The position numbers were made by a program, and so were the translations under genes. From Rotaria macrura (lineage: Eukaryota; Rotifera; Eurotatoria; Philodinida; Philodinidae), in assembly GCA_900239685.1 (NCBI GenBank), contig OENT01000558.1, positions 34,388 to 98,387 of the forward strand: a stretch of 64,000 bases of DNA. The letters are read 5' to 3'. Below the pieces are notes generated by a model. That model was not told where the DNA came from. It saw nothing but the letters and a program-made list of their open reading frames with translations, and did not search any database. Positions within the stretch are counted from its first letter, which is position 1. The number at the start of each line of letters is the position of its first letter. Below, in pieces: positions 13,550 to 27,400 of this stretch.

Positions 13550-14836
13550 TGTTATCTGGTTCGATGTGCTAGAAGATATATCGTTGTTAAGAAATATATT
13601 ACATACATGTATGTGATCTTGATGATTGTCAATCTGTTATCAGTTCTGTTCGACTCGATGCTCGTCTGACGTTTGAATGGTAGTATTTATGTACTACCGT
13701 TGATAATCAACGATATATAATCCATATGAGGCAAGTCAACGTATCCGAGACACATATGTGATAGAATGGTAATACATATAATGTGATTTTGTTCTATTAC
13801 GTGAAATATGAGAAGAAAAAATAATGATCCATTGTCAAAATCAAAATAGATAAAAACAGAGAACATGACGTGACAACACCACGGGATGGTAACATCTCGA
13901 AAGGTTGTGTTGTTTTTAGTGTGACATTTCTGCTTCGAAATGAAATATGGCTAAGATTTTCACAGGACATTCGGCATTAATCATATATGAATGTAAATAA
14001 TTTTAGTCATAAATCAAAATACAGATGCATGAGTTCGACATTCTAAAAAAGTCGACATTGGGAAAATGATTTGTTAACAGAGTAACATCAAACATATGTC
14101 AGTTCATCATTAAGGAATCATGTGTAGTTCTTTGCTTGTATTTAAATTGACTTTAGTATGATTGGAACGAATTAGAATAAAATTCGGTTGAACTTAGAAT
14201 CAAGACTACATATGAATGATTTATTCGTTGATAGTTCATCACTTTCTTCTAGTGCATTTCTTTTCAAGTTAAGATGTCTTGGCAGCACGTACTAAAAATA
14301 GTTGTACTAATTAAAAAATTCCTTCAGAATGTAGATGGTACTATTAAGAGATGATGAAATCAGATGTATTGTCGATTAGTAGAAAAGCATGGAAACAGCA
14401 GCTGGCCAGACGGTTTACATACTAATATGTTATTGATTTTATCGTATGCTGAGACATTCGAGTCAAACGAAATAACGATTGAAATGACTACGACTGACGA
14501 TGTAAGAACTAGAATTACATCATATTCATTTTATAGCAAGGTTTTATCCTGATAAATAATTACTAGATATCTGTCAAAAACATTTTTGAATTGTCAATTA
14601 CAAAAATTTTATATAAAATACTTCGGATATCGCTTTGTTTATTTATTTCAACATTTATAATTAACAGTATGATAAATATATTTAAAAAAAACGAGAAATA
14701 GCTGTTCACAGTTATAAAAACGGAAAAAAAACAACAACAAACAATTCGACCAATAACAATAACAAATAATCTCTTATTATTATTATTATTATTTCCTATT
14801 ATAACATACATATACAAATAAAACAATAAAAATTTT
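13550..14836. other. Intergenic, no gene recognised
   Basis: Lies between the start of the Ly6-like gene and the 3' end of the SLC41 gene. It should hold the Ly6-gene promoter and the SLC41 3' UTR. An (ATT)n microsatellite occupies about 14774-14793. I see no further coding exon. Confidence 0.55.
14774..14793 (+). repeat. ATT microsatellite
   Basis: About six to seven tandem ATT units just downstream of the SLC41 stop codon, probably in its 3' UTR on the minus strand. Confidence 0.8.
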
Positions 14837-17800
14837 TTAAGGCAGTAAAAGAAAGACACAAGTAAGTAATGCCGTACCGAGCAGATCTCCAATGGCTGTC
14901 AAATATGGAATACATACATTATCTGGATCACGTCCATGTTTCCATGAGAAAGCAACCATCCACTGTGCAATGTATAGAAGAATTGCAACCTATTTATATA
15001 CAGCTAGATATGAATTTTTTTTCGTTGAAATGTAAAATTTATCTTACTTGAATAAGTGCTCCCATTAGATACAGAATAATAAAGACGATGGAAAGTCGTG
15101 GATGATCAGCTGCCAATCGCCATATAATGAAAACAAATGTTAAATGACCTGGTATAGCCATCAATAATAAAACAAGTGTTGTTGGTGAATTATTTTCTAG
15201 AAAAATCTTCGAAAAAACTAAACATTCAATAAACATGTAAACATACTTTTCGAAAAAAAAACTTTATATGGATTGGGACAAATTTTTGAAGCATGATAAT
15301 GTGCACGATCTTTAAATTCGCCTGGTTTACCATGTTTATGAAGAGCAGTTGAAAGACGACTTGCTTGAACAGCTACTAAATTTCCACCAACACCTAGAAC
15401 AAAAGTCGTTCGTAATTAGTACAAAATTGTTGAATACTAACGAGCGACATAGGAAAATTCTTGATTTAAAAAAACACTCATACACTAGTACATAGAGTAA
15501 TGATGAACTCTTTAAATGAATAAGAAATCATTACAAACAATTTTGGATCTCATGAATCAGTTACTAGACTGTCAAAGTTCTATTCGATATATAGCTTTTC
15601 TTCAGTATATATTGATTACTTCTATCTATATGCATAAATTGTCTGCGAATCAAACATTCCAGCTCAGTAGTACAGTTACAACTTAACATTCTGATGTATT
15701 CATGAGGTTCAATTTTGTACTCAGTTGTTTTTCTTCTTTAAATTTTGGATATTTACCACCTTTACTTGAGATCATTGACTGAAACTGGAAACTAATCGTA
15801 GGCGACGAAGAAACTATTAAAAACGAGACTGAGAAAACACTGCAAATTAACATACAATCATGAAATAGAGATTATTCGAACAATTCTAACAGTATTATCA
15901 TTATCCTTTTCAGAAATATTTCTAATGCCCTGCACAAATCTCAATTCTGTAGGAATCATACATATTTCTAGTATTTATTTCGATCACGAAAATTAAATTT
16001 CATTGAAGATCTGTCAGAAAAATATTCAACTAGATCGAACAGGTCCAACATTGTAGGATTTGTTAAGGACAATCAATATTGTAGATATTCTTGTTATTAC
16101 AAAACGATGTTATCTTAGACGACATCCTTATACTGTATAATCTCAACAGTGTCGATGACACTATCATATCAGGCTTGTCTTTTTCGTCTGTTTTCCTCCC
16201 GCCAAAAAGCAGAAGTAAAACAAAATAATACAAACCATTCATAACAGGTTGAAAAACAGCAACACCACGAAGTGTTTGCACAGCAAAATCCAATATGAGA
16301 CCACCGGTACTATACGAAAAAAAGCAATAATACACGAATCAAATTCAATTAATATCTTGTTTACCTAGAAATAAACATTGCAGCTACAACAGGTGACCTA
16401 CATAAAAAGAATCATATTATACTTCATTGATGATGCAGCCTAGAGAATCGATCTACATACCAACCATGAATAAGTACGTCTCGAACGTATTCATTTCGAT
16501 AAGAAATTACGATCCAGATTGGAGTTAGAATTAAAAAAAGGATTGTAATCATTATAGGTAGCCATGTATAATTATCTAAACCAAGCAAATGTTTTCTTTT
16601 TATTATTTAATCGAAATATTTCAATTTCGAGTTGATCATATTCTTACCAATAATTTTAAATAAAAATCCACCAATACTAGCTAAAACAGCTAACGTTGTT
16701 AAATCTCCAAGTGATGCTGCGATTGGTGTCGCAATATTATCGGGATTTATTTTACATTTATGAGAACAGACGATAACAATGATCATAATTCCACCTAAAG
16801 CAAATTAGAATAACAATATAATAGTCAATACAGGTACATTTATCATCATCGATATCTAAGAGATAATATCTATATATGATCTAGCTCATCATTGATTTTC
16901 GATTGTTTTCTTCTCAGAAAAAATTAAGTTTCTAGTATAAAAACAATTTTAAGGACGATCTTATTGTTCCTGATCTATATGACTTCAATTTTCTTTAAAT
17001 ATAAATTTATGATGAGATACGAAACTGTCTATTCTCTTGGAAACAACGAAAGAGATGATAGTTGTTTTTTTCTAATCTCTTGACACAATGATATATTTCA
17101 TTAAAACCAATCAACTTTCTTTGATTGTTTGTCTATTGCTACTCATAGCTTCAGCCAGTTCATTGAGTAAGTTTTAGTCTAACAGAAATAAGCTATGTGA
17201 TTCTTTTAGGTGAGTGCACAAAAGTTATCTATTCGCTAGTATTCGTTCAGTTAACGATGCTAAACCTACAGTATTGTGTTATGGAAAGTAACTTGTTTAA
17301 GAACTTCATGCAAAAAAAGTACACAATACGTTCATCACGAATTAACATATATTAAAATGTAAAATCTATATAAAAAGCATAGTAAAAAGGAATAGAAAAT
17401 ATTCGTGGCCAACTTTGTGTGTCTATTACAAACCTAATACTAATGAAGCAATCGATGCTGTTGAAACACTACTACTACATAAAACAAGTGCGTGACGGAT
17501 ATTAAAATGTCCTTGTGGTACCCAACCCATGGCAAGTGATACCATAGCCGCCAAGAAACCAACGATAATCGCTTGTAATTGTGTTAAAATTATATTTCCG
17601 AAAATCATGCTTCGAAGTTCAGAATTCTTATCCATATTTCCAATATTAGCCTAAACAACGAAACATTTTGTTGTTTTTCTGAATATCTTTTCGGGAACTC
17701 ACATAGTCAACGAACGATAATAGTTAATGTATGTTATTTGACAAAAATTCTCATCTCTCTTCATCTTATAATGGACTCATTCATACTTCTACGTTCCAGA

Positions 17801-20800
17801 TTGATGATAAAAATCCATGCATTTGTTTCAATAGCAACTTAAAACGTTGGGCAACAGATTCAATTGCTATAGTTCATTAGTGAGAGATGAACGTTGAACA
17901 TCAATGAGAACAGTATTAGTAGCCGAATCTCAATATGAGTATGTTGTTCATCGTTCTACATAGGAGAATAATGAGTCGATTGTATGATAGATGTCACAAG
18001 CGATATCTATTCATACTTCGATGAACTGCCAGTCACATTTAGAATAATAAAATTATGAGATCGTTAAATTCAGAGATAGCTTGAAATTGTCAAAATGAAG
18101 TCTTGGAATTGAATTTAAGACTTTTACGCTTGATTCTTATTTCGTAGAAAAATCAACAATTGTTTTCAAAAATTTCGAAGAAATACTCCTGATCATTTTA
18201 TTTAGTAACATCGTTTGTAGATAACGTAGATATGAAAAGCATTTTTTTTAACTATTTCAATCATTAATAAGCATGATAAAAATAGAAGACATTAGTTGTT
18301 CATATTAATATAGATTCTTCTCCGAAAGAAACAATCCTTTTCCCAGGAGGATCATTCCGACAATTGGACCCGATCATGTTTCTATTGGAGCTTCTCTAAT
18401 CCGACGAAATCCTATCGGATTCCTGGTTGTGATTCGACACTCAAAACCCTAGTGTTGGATTTTGTCGAATCCTACTATCGGAATCCGATTGGATTTCATG
18501 GTATGATCTAACAGGCCGCTACTATTGAGATTAAATGTTGATTCGTACACAAATAAGACAATAGGTTTCTCCCGTCGGATCCGTTAGTGGTTCCACAACC
18601 CGGATTCCCATAGGATTTCATCGGATTCATTCGCCTGGGTTGTCAGTGATACATCATTTTCACATAGTTTCTATTAGTGCGATCATGTTAATAAGATGAT
18701 ACATCAGTTCAATCAATTTGCATTTGCAAATTATTATTCAACTTTGAAAATAGCATACTTGCGTAGATAGACGTGATGCCAATGTCATTTCCAAATTTCC
18801 TTTTAAACCAAGTAGAGCTGGAACGAGTATATAAATTTCTGTTATCTCTTTGAATACATTCAATTCCTAAATATGAATATAGATATTCAAGTAATGCTAA
18901 AGTTATTGATGTATGTCACTGAGAACTAATCACAAAAATAACTACTATGGTGATTGATATAAACAATTATTCGACAAGAATCAGTTATTTTCAAACAGAA
19001 CTTTTGCAGGATAGATCTAATCAAGATTTTTTTAATCATGTATGACAAGTTTATGATCAAAGATATTTACTGATTCAATTAATCGAGTGGATGATTTAGC
19101 TTACTACGGGACGGCCAAACGTGATTTAAGTTTTTAAAAATACGTAGTTGCATACTGGAATATTGACTTTTCATATTCTCAATCTGTATTGTTCATATTT
19201 GTATTCACATTCTACTGCTGAATAGTTTTATGAAATTTATTGATAACTGTGTCCAATATGAGGAACCAAAATATTTCTTTTCTCACTGATTAAATGAATA
19301 TTCTGATGAGACTCTAGCTTTTATATAACCTTGAATTGATTAAAATATTTGTCGTTCATAAAACTTGTGTTGATACATGTATGACAATTACCAAACCACT
19401 ATACGTATTTGTCATGAACTATTGATCGTTCATATACAAGAAAATCTAATCAATATTTTAAATCTTGTGACTGAGTTAGAAAATATTTCTTATAGATATA
19501 TTATGCATGACTAGATACAGTTATAAAAAAAACAAGTACGATGTTGATTAACTACAGTCCATAGCACTTTTACTGCTGACATGAATACTGTTTTTCATTA
19601 AATGGATCAAAACCTACTAAATACTCTTTGAGTCTCCTCAAGTACGAAAAGGAATCCATTTTGGCTCAAACTATACACGAACAGGTTTCATCATGATCCA
19701 TTCATTGGTGGTGCCATCTATTGATAGGCAAACTAACGGCACGAGAAGCTGATGATTTGTAATGCCTGTTTCTACAAACTGGCATCCGTGTTGTTCTCCA
19801 CTTGTCTTTTGATGATAATATTTTTTAGATACAGTAGTTATGCTGTCTAATATACGCTGCGACCTTAATTGATTACAAGCACTTGAAGGGTTAAATTTTG
19901 TTTTTCGAAAACAAATTCGAATTATCTAAAACGCCGTGTAAATTTGTTCTACATGTTTTCAATTTTTATTAATGCATTGATGACTAAATCGAATATGAAC
20001 CGTTTCTGCACGAAAAATTTTACATTGCAGAGGAATTAACTAGCTATGACACCATCGGTCTGAGAAACTTGAACAAATACTTCCACAAATCAATCTGTAA
20101 ACTACTTTTGATTAGAAAATACTCAGTCATTCAATGTTGAAACTTTCCGATTTTAATCGTGATAACATTTACTATTAAATGAATTGTTTTATCTCTATGG
20201 AACCGTATGACATTTTGAGGACATAATCAATTACCCTATACTAGCTGTTTAGTTGTGCATCACTGCTGATATGAATCTTCGAGTGGTAAATAATAGGCAC
20301 TGGAAAATGAAGCACTTGTAAAACAATTGATCGTAACGGATGTGGCTGAAAGGAATCTTATGCTTGTACTCATGATTCAATAGACATTAGTTCTGTTTGT
20401 TTGCTTAATTTTTCGATTCTCATATATTTGTTACTGACAGTGATATAACTTAACGAAATATTGACATAAACTCCAATCACTGTAACTAATAAAACATGTA
20501 GACAGATTGAAATAAATGTTTATACTCAAAATTCAGTTTTCATTTAAGAATCGTATCGTCTCATGTGTCCTGTTGTTTTTTTGAACAACTGATGTACGAA
20601 AGATAGTCGAACAGTTCAATAATAATACTACCATCTTTTTCTCAATTCTTATTTACGAAGCAATATCATACTTTGACACGTTCAAGAACAAGTCCAGCAG
20701 CTACCATACCACAGCCAGCTATCATAAATGGAAGAAACACTTGACTTCCTACAATATACCATTTCTCTTGTTCATCATCGAATACTGTTGATATTCGAGC

Positions 20801-21113
20801 GGTACGTCTTACATTTCCTATACAAGGAACATTTATAGATTTTCAATTTCCTATGAAGAAACTTACCATTAGATATGAGTACTTCAACTTCACTGTCATT
20901 TGGACTTATACCCGAATCGGAATTAACATTATATTCATTCGCTGCATCGGATAATTCAATAGTTTCTACGATTGAAAGAAAATGAACAAATGCATAAGTC
21001 ACAAAGATAATAATCAACGAATTATTTCTACCGTTTCCTTCTAATGAACTAACGATAGCTTGACCTTTAACCAGGAATACTTGAGGTAATTGGTTGTCAG
21101 TTTCTTCCATCAT
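14837..21113 (-). CDS. SLC41: SLC41/MgtE-type magnesium transporter
   Basis: Twelve exons (high to low): 21113-21032, 20965-20867, 20817-20672, 18866-18759, 17650-17434, 16794-16648, 16575-16461, 16397-16365, 16309-16236, 15393-15247, 15217-15048, 14989-14837. They sum to 1491 nt (496 residues), in frame throughout. The N-terminus is acidic and cytosolic. Two MgtE-like halves follow. The first has [20 protein letters not shown] and [15 protein letters not shown]; the second has [16 protein letters not shown] and [19 protein letters not shown]. This internal symmetry and the paired DPDN/NPDN motifs are hallmarks of SLC41 Mg2+ carriers of the plasma membrane or organelles. Exon 8 has only 33 nt. 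The intron 15218-15246 is only 29 nt. Intron 4 carries a MITE-like repeat (18342-18639). The gene diverges from myosin VI. Which SLC41 paralogue it matches is not resolved. Confidence 0.93.
18342..18639. mobile_element. MITE-like inverted-repeat element, copy 2
   Basis: A 298-bp relative of the block at 1058-1393, in the same orientation, inside intron 4 of the SLC41 gene. It begins CCCAGGAGGATCATTCC and ends GGATTCATTCGCCTGGG. Several internal stretches match copy 1 closely, for example GACGAAATCCTATCGGATTC, while others differ or are missing, so the copies are old or from different subfamilies. Target duplication is unclear (possibly TT). No coding capacity. Confidence 0.65.
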
Positions 21114-21406
21114 TACCGTAAAAACATACGAAACTATTCATTCATTCAATAATCAGTCTCATGTTGAGTTTAGTATAAAACGAAATGATAACGAGCGCCA
21201 CCAGCAATGGATTTTATAGAGATTGATTAATTGGAAAAAAAACTAAACTTAAAAACAATTATTTTTCTATATAAAATGATATGAAAAAAATGTTTTTTTT
21301 TAATCGAAAAATTTCATTTGATTAGTTCTTAATTCAACACCAATGAAATCATCCTTAAAACTGATGATGACGTCTACTTAAAAGTAGTCATTAAATACCG
21401 AAAATA
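21114..21406. promoter_or_regulatory. Shared divergent promoter, SLC41 / myosin VI
   Basis: Only 293 bp separate the two start codons, so this interval must hold both 5' UTRs and core promoters unless there are undetected upstream exons. TATATAAAA at 21268-21276 faces myosin VI. TATAAAA on the minus strand (21212-21218) faces SLC41. Both sit about 100-140 bp from their ATG. The TATA calls are by motif only, in AT-rich DNA where such matches arise by chance. Confidence 0.5.
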
Positions 21407-24400
21407 ATGATAACACTAAATGGTAATAAACCAGTTTGGATTCGTGATAATGAACAAGGTTTCGTCATTGGAAAAATAACCGATATTAATTCTGATACTG
21501 TAACTGTTCAATTGAATGACAATAGAAAAGTTCGGAAGAAAAATTAATTTCAACATATGAATTCATTCTTTTGTTTGTTTATTTTTTTTTTCGTTAGGCA
21601 CTGAGCGTTCCTTATGATTCGGCGTTCCAAGCTGAAGAATACGACAAAGATGTCGATGATAATTGTAATTGAACTATGAATTCAATTAATTTCGCTATAT
21701 TAATCTTGTTTTTTTCTTGAAATTTCAGGTGCACTTATGTATCTTAATGAAGCTACACTATTAAATAATGTTCGTCGTCGTTACAAAAAAGATATTATTT
21801 ATGTATATAAAATAAGAAGAACTTTACGTGTACTTTTATAATCACATCGTTTTATTTCTATCACAGACTTATGTAGCCAATATATTAATTGCTATCAATC
21901 CATATAAGGAACTGCGTGGTGTTTATAATGTTGAAACAATGAAAAGATACAACGGAAAATCACTTGGTGTTATGCCACCACATGTATTTGCTATTGGTAT
22001 GATAGATTTGAACTAAATAATTATTTTGAGAAATAAAATTCTTCAGCAATATTTAAGAAACAAAATATTTAATTTGGATAACCTGGTGGAAAGTTTGATA
22101 TTATCATAAAATAGAATTTAATTCATGGTTCTATTTCCAACGACATATGTGATGTGTCTTAGAATAGTAATCTAATAATTAGTCGATCTAATTCTTCTTC
22201 TATTAGCAAATAACAAATAGATATTTCTTTTCTAAATCATATCTACATTTTGAACTTTGACATAATCTATAGTTAGTCCAGCAATATTCAAACAGAAATA
22301 CAATCATAATTAAATTTTTAGTTGAGTTTGTTAATCAACTATTATTAATATTCCATGTAGTCTTCGATTGTGTGTATTCTACAAAACGAGAATAGATCTA
22401 AATTACACTTAAGTCTGTCTAGATTTGATGGAATCCTCAAATAAACTAATAAAAATATTCTTTAGAAAATTTAGTGATTTCCGAGTTTGTTTATTTCACT
22501 TAGTTCTTCTCAGATTCCCTATTTATATAAGAATTATGGTACTAAAATATGGAATTATAATGTTAATAAAGAAGTTTATACAGTATATAATTGTCTACGA
22601 TATTCTTTTCAGAACATTGATCAATTCATTAGTAATACTATCTATAGTAGGATACGCGATAGGCAATAATCAAATCTTCGAAGAAAACAGCTGATTGACC
22701 GTACGGAAATGGTCTCTAATTAGCAATATGATTCTCGATTGAATATGGCACAATTGCTATTTCAAGGTCGTTATGAATGATTAACTACATAGCTCAACAC
22801 GTATTTATGAGGTACAATGTTCGAATTCTCGTACCATTAGCCATGCAATGTTCCTTAACGAGTTGCCATGACATCATCGATCTGGTAGCACGCGTTAGCT
22901 ATGTTCTGATGTTTATTCATCATTGAGCACAGTGCAAAACCGATCGTAAAAATGTTGTACTAAAGAAATTCGATATTAAAACGAAACACACATTCTATCT
23001 GTTGAGTATTAATAGTTGAATTATTTCTTAATTGAGCTAAAAATTTCACGCGATGCTTGAACTAGAAAATTTACTATCTAACTAGACACATAGATTAATG
23101 TAAACGGAGTACATGACTACATTAAATATGAATATTCTTTTGAATAGTACAAGTGCCTATTTATCCTCTCACCGTTAGACAAATATAACGTATTTCTTTC
23201 ATTATGACAGTCATTTAATTTATGGCATAAGTTAATTATTTTCAATGACTGCAACAGTAGGTATGAAAATTACTGAAAGACCTTGATGTTGAAGTGTGAG
23301 AAAAATGATATTAACGTAAAATCACAAAAGACTTATATAATTGTATGAGAATAAAAAGAAAAACAAATTTCAATCGTTTATTCCTTGAACTTTTCTAACA
23401 AGTCCGATTTTCAAGTGACTAGTCAATGATGATCATACATTTTTTGTAATGCTAAAATCTTTGTTTCGTTTGAATTCTTTTAAAACGAATTTCTGAAACA
23501 AATAATATCAATTTAGAAAAATATGATTTTTCTTCGTATACGAATATTACTTCATGTTTTTATCAGAAGTTACTCTAAAACAAAAGTTCTTTCTTTATTT
23601 TCTAATCAACATTCTTTATGTTCCAAAATATGTCAACATATTTTTTTTTCAATTGAAGTGAACTCTACGATAGAATCTTGATTAACAGCTATAAGTATTC
23701 ATTGTTGGAAATAGTTGACTTTGATATTTATCAGAATCTTTCAACAAACAAATTTCTCATCATGAAAATAATGACATAAATTTAAGTATTAATACTACAC
23801 ATGAATCACTCTTTCATTCCTAGAAGCTTGGCGCTCCTCACTAGCCATAATCTGCCGCTTTCGTTATTTCTTGAATTATAATCACTGAAAACATGTTCTA
23901 TGACTTTTTTTTGTATCAGAAGCATTGGAATAATGTATTACACTCGTCTTCTTTGCTGATCTACAACAAGCATTGATTTTAGAAAAAAAAATCTTGAACT
24001 GGTCGATCTGCCGAGAGGCACGAATGTTTTTCGACAAAATAAAACATGACAGTTCATCTTGTTTCGGTGCATTTACTAACGCACATCGCACGTTCATTAT
24101 CTTTAGTAACATGCGAATTATACTAATCTTATTTATCGTTATCTAAAAACTTGACTTCTACACAAAGTAATACTTTGTATTGGTTTCATTCAATGTAAAA
24201 AATGCTTTACATATATGACGAAAATTTCTCTATGTGACAATATATATCATTGCTTGACAGAATGTCTCGAGCGAATCTTTTTGAGAAAATAAAAAAGCAA
24301 AACTTACTCTATTCTTCATGCCAAAAATGGATTCTTTAACAGTAGTTTGATATTAGAAATTTCTTCAAGTAGTATTAATCAATAAAATTAATCTTTGTTG

Positions 24401-27400
24401 ACGATATCAACATAGAAAACTGAGTTCATTTATTTATTTAAGGCGATAAATCATATCGTGATATGCGTACAACAAGACAAAGTCAGTCGATTATTATTTC
24501 TGGTGAATCTGGAGCTGGTTCGTTAATGAAGTTTTGGCTTCGATTATCATTCATAAGATTTTGTTTTCTTTATTCTTATAGGTAAAACAGAATCAGCCAA
24601 GTATGTTTTACAATATTTAACAGAATCGTATGGTTCTCAAAGTGGTCTAATTGAAGATCGTATTAATAAATGTAAATAAATATTTTAGTCTTTTTTTTAT
24701 AGTAAAATATAATTTATTCATTCATTTTTTCATTGTTTCATCAGCAAATCCATTGTTAGAAGCATTTGGCAATGGTAAATAGAATATTATTTTTTTAAAC
24801 TATATGTAATTGAGAATTTTTCTTCTCTAGCAAAAACAACTCGTAATAATAACTCAAGTCGTTTTGGTAAATTTATTGAAGTTCATTTTAATGACAAAGT
24901 ATTGAATTCGTTATTTCTGAAAGTCACACGTATTTATTTGTCGTCACTCTTTATTTTTCAGTATCGTGTCGTCGGTGGTTACATATCTCATTATTTACTT
25001 GAAAAATCTCGTATTTGTTTTCAATCCAAAGATGAACGAAATTATCATATATTCTATCGTTTATGTGCTGGTGCACCTGAAAGTATTCGAAGTGCATTAC
25101 GACTTGGTCCACCTGATAATTTTCATGTTTGTATTTGAATAGAAGAAATATAAAGTTGTAGATTTCGTTCTTTTATTTTATCTTAGTATCTTAAACGAGG
25201 TTGTACGCAATATTTTTGCAATAATCAATCTGAAGGCAAACTATCGAAAAAATGTATAAGTCAAGATGTAAGTTGAATGTGTAAAGATATCAAATGCCTA
25301 TTGCTTATCTATTTCAACAGAGATCATCATGAAGTAATTGAAAGTAAATAAAAGAAAAAAAAATTTTTTGTTTGACGAAGACTATCAGTAGATATAGTCA
25401 AGATTGAGAATAGCGTGTAATGATATTGTTTGTCTAATCGAATTGCTCTTGATATGTGTTGATGAGTAAATACCAATGATTCACTCATATGTATTGCTTA
25501 TTCTAGTTGGTTTCTCATGCAATGTAACATAATACTTCTATAGAAAATTCAAAGGTTTCTAATTTCAAAAATCCTATCGTACTTGTATGCATGGCTTTCT
25601 CTTACCCTGTTTTATAAGAAAAGACTTCTACTTTCAATGCAAGAGCATGTCAGATCTAAGTCCTGCTCGATGAAGTCTACCTTTGGATCTGATCAAAATT
25701 ATATATTCTCATTAATTGAATACAGCGCATCCCCTGAAGTAAAAGTTCATCCGAAGTAATAGAAGACTCCTTTTAATTAATTAATTGCTTGCTAATTAGG
25801 AACTTTAATTAGTGTTTTTTCATCAAAATATGCTTGATTCTAAGGGTTTTCAGTTGGAAATATTAAGAGAATGTGTTCAAAATGATAATGACACCCTTTA
25901 AACCTTGAAAGTTCTGATAATTATAACGGTTTTCTGGAAAACCTTTTTAATTAAATATTGAAAAAAATCTGGTTCTTAATAGAAGACCCGATGTCTTTTA
26001 TTTTGGGAGGGGGTTTGGTTATTAGATGATACTGAGAGTTGACAAAAAACGATTAATTAGTTACATTCGATAACATCTTCTGAATACATATATTTATATC
26101 AGATTTTACTGAAAAACTGTAACTAGTATAATGTAAAAGTATACAGCAATGAAAATTATGATTTTATAAAACTACGGAAATGAACAAGATTATAGAAGAA
26201 AATTGAAACTACGTTCATCTTTGTTTAGTTTATCTCAAAAGGACCGCTACGTGATCCACAACTAGACGATGGAAGTGATTTTATCGAATGTGATCAATCG
26301 ATGGATCATATGGGTTTAACATCTCAAGATAAGATCAATATTTATAGTACAGTTGCATCTGTACTACATCTTGGAAATATTGATTTTGAAGATGATCCTG
26401 AAAGTACCAAAGGTGGTTGTAAGATAATACCATCAACTGAACAATCATTATCGATAACATCAGAAATGTTGGGTCTCCAAGTACGTGATCTTCGTAATGC
26501 ATTAATAACACGAATTCTAATGACAAGAACAACGGGTAACAGAGAAGATAATGCAATACCGTAAGTAGTTTTATGTTCCACTGTTTTTTCTAAGATAATA
26601 AAAGAATTTTTATTGTTTTAAGTGTACCATTAAAAGTACACGAAGCCCAAAATGCTCGTGATGCATTAGCTAAAGCAATCTATGTTCGATTATTTGATCA
26701 AATTGTTAGTTTTATTAATAAATCAATACCATATAGTTCATCGAATTCATATATCGGTATTCTTGATATAGCCGGTTTTGAATATTTTCCTGTGAATTCA
26801 TTTGAACAATTCTGTATCAAGTATAATATTAAGAGATAATATTCTAAAATCGTTAATGAATATTTCTTTTCTAGTTATTGTAATGAAAAATTACAGCAAT
26901 TTTTTAATGAACGTATTCTTAAAGAAGAACAATATATATATGAAAGAGAAGGTCTTGGCTTGAAAAAAATTCATTTTATTGATAATCAAGATTGCATCGG
27001 TATGTTATTATCCTTTGTTGTTTTAATTACGATTTATCTCTAGGATAAAAATCATTTTTTGTCTTTTATTTTCTTTTTGTTTGTTTTTAAATTTGAACAG
27101 ATGTCTGGTAGGAATAAATTCTTTTTTATTTGGTTACATTTGAGTGTATTTTCTGCATGAAACTTGTTTTTTCATATTCACTCGAAATATACTTCTAAAT
27201 TAGTAATGAAAAAAAGTTAACTTATATCGTAGTCATACGCATAGAATCAACTAAGTTTCATCTTCATTCAATGACTTTTCATTCATCGAAATCAATTCGA
27301 ATTACACAGATGGTAAACACTGTAGTAAATTCTTCTATTCATGATTCGTCTGTTTTCAATCTCTCGACGCGAAATTCCGAATTCGTTGATGAAGATTCAT

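Noticed and set aside
22780-22850. tRNA-like B-box (GTTCGAATTC) with an A-box-like TAGCTCAACACG upstream, in myosin VI intron 4
   Set aside because: The T-stem does not pair and no cloverleaf or SINE body can be drawn, so a tRNA or SINE is not supported.
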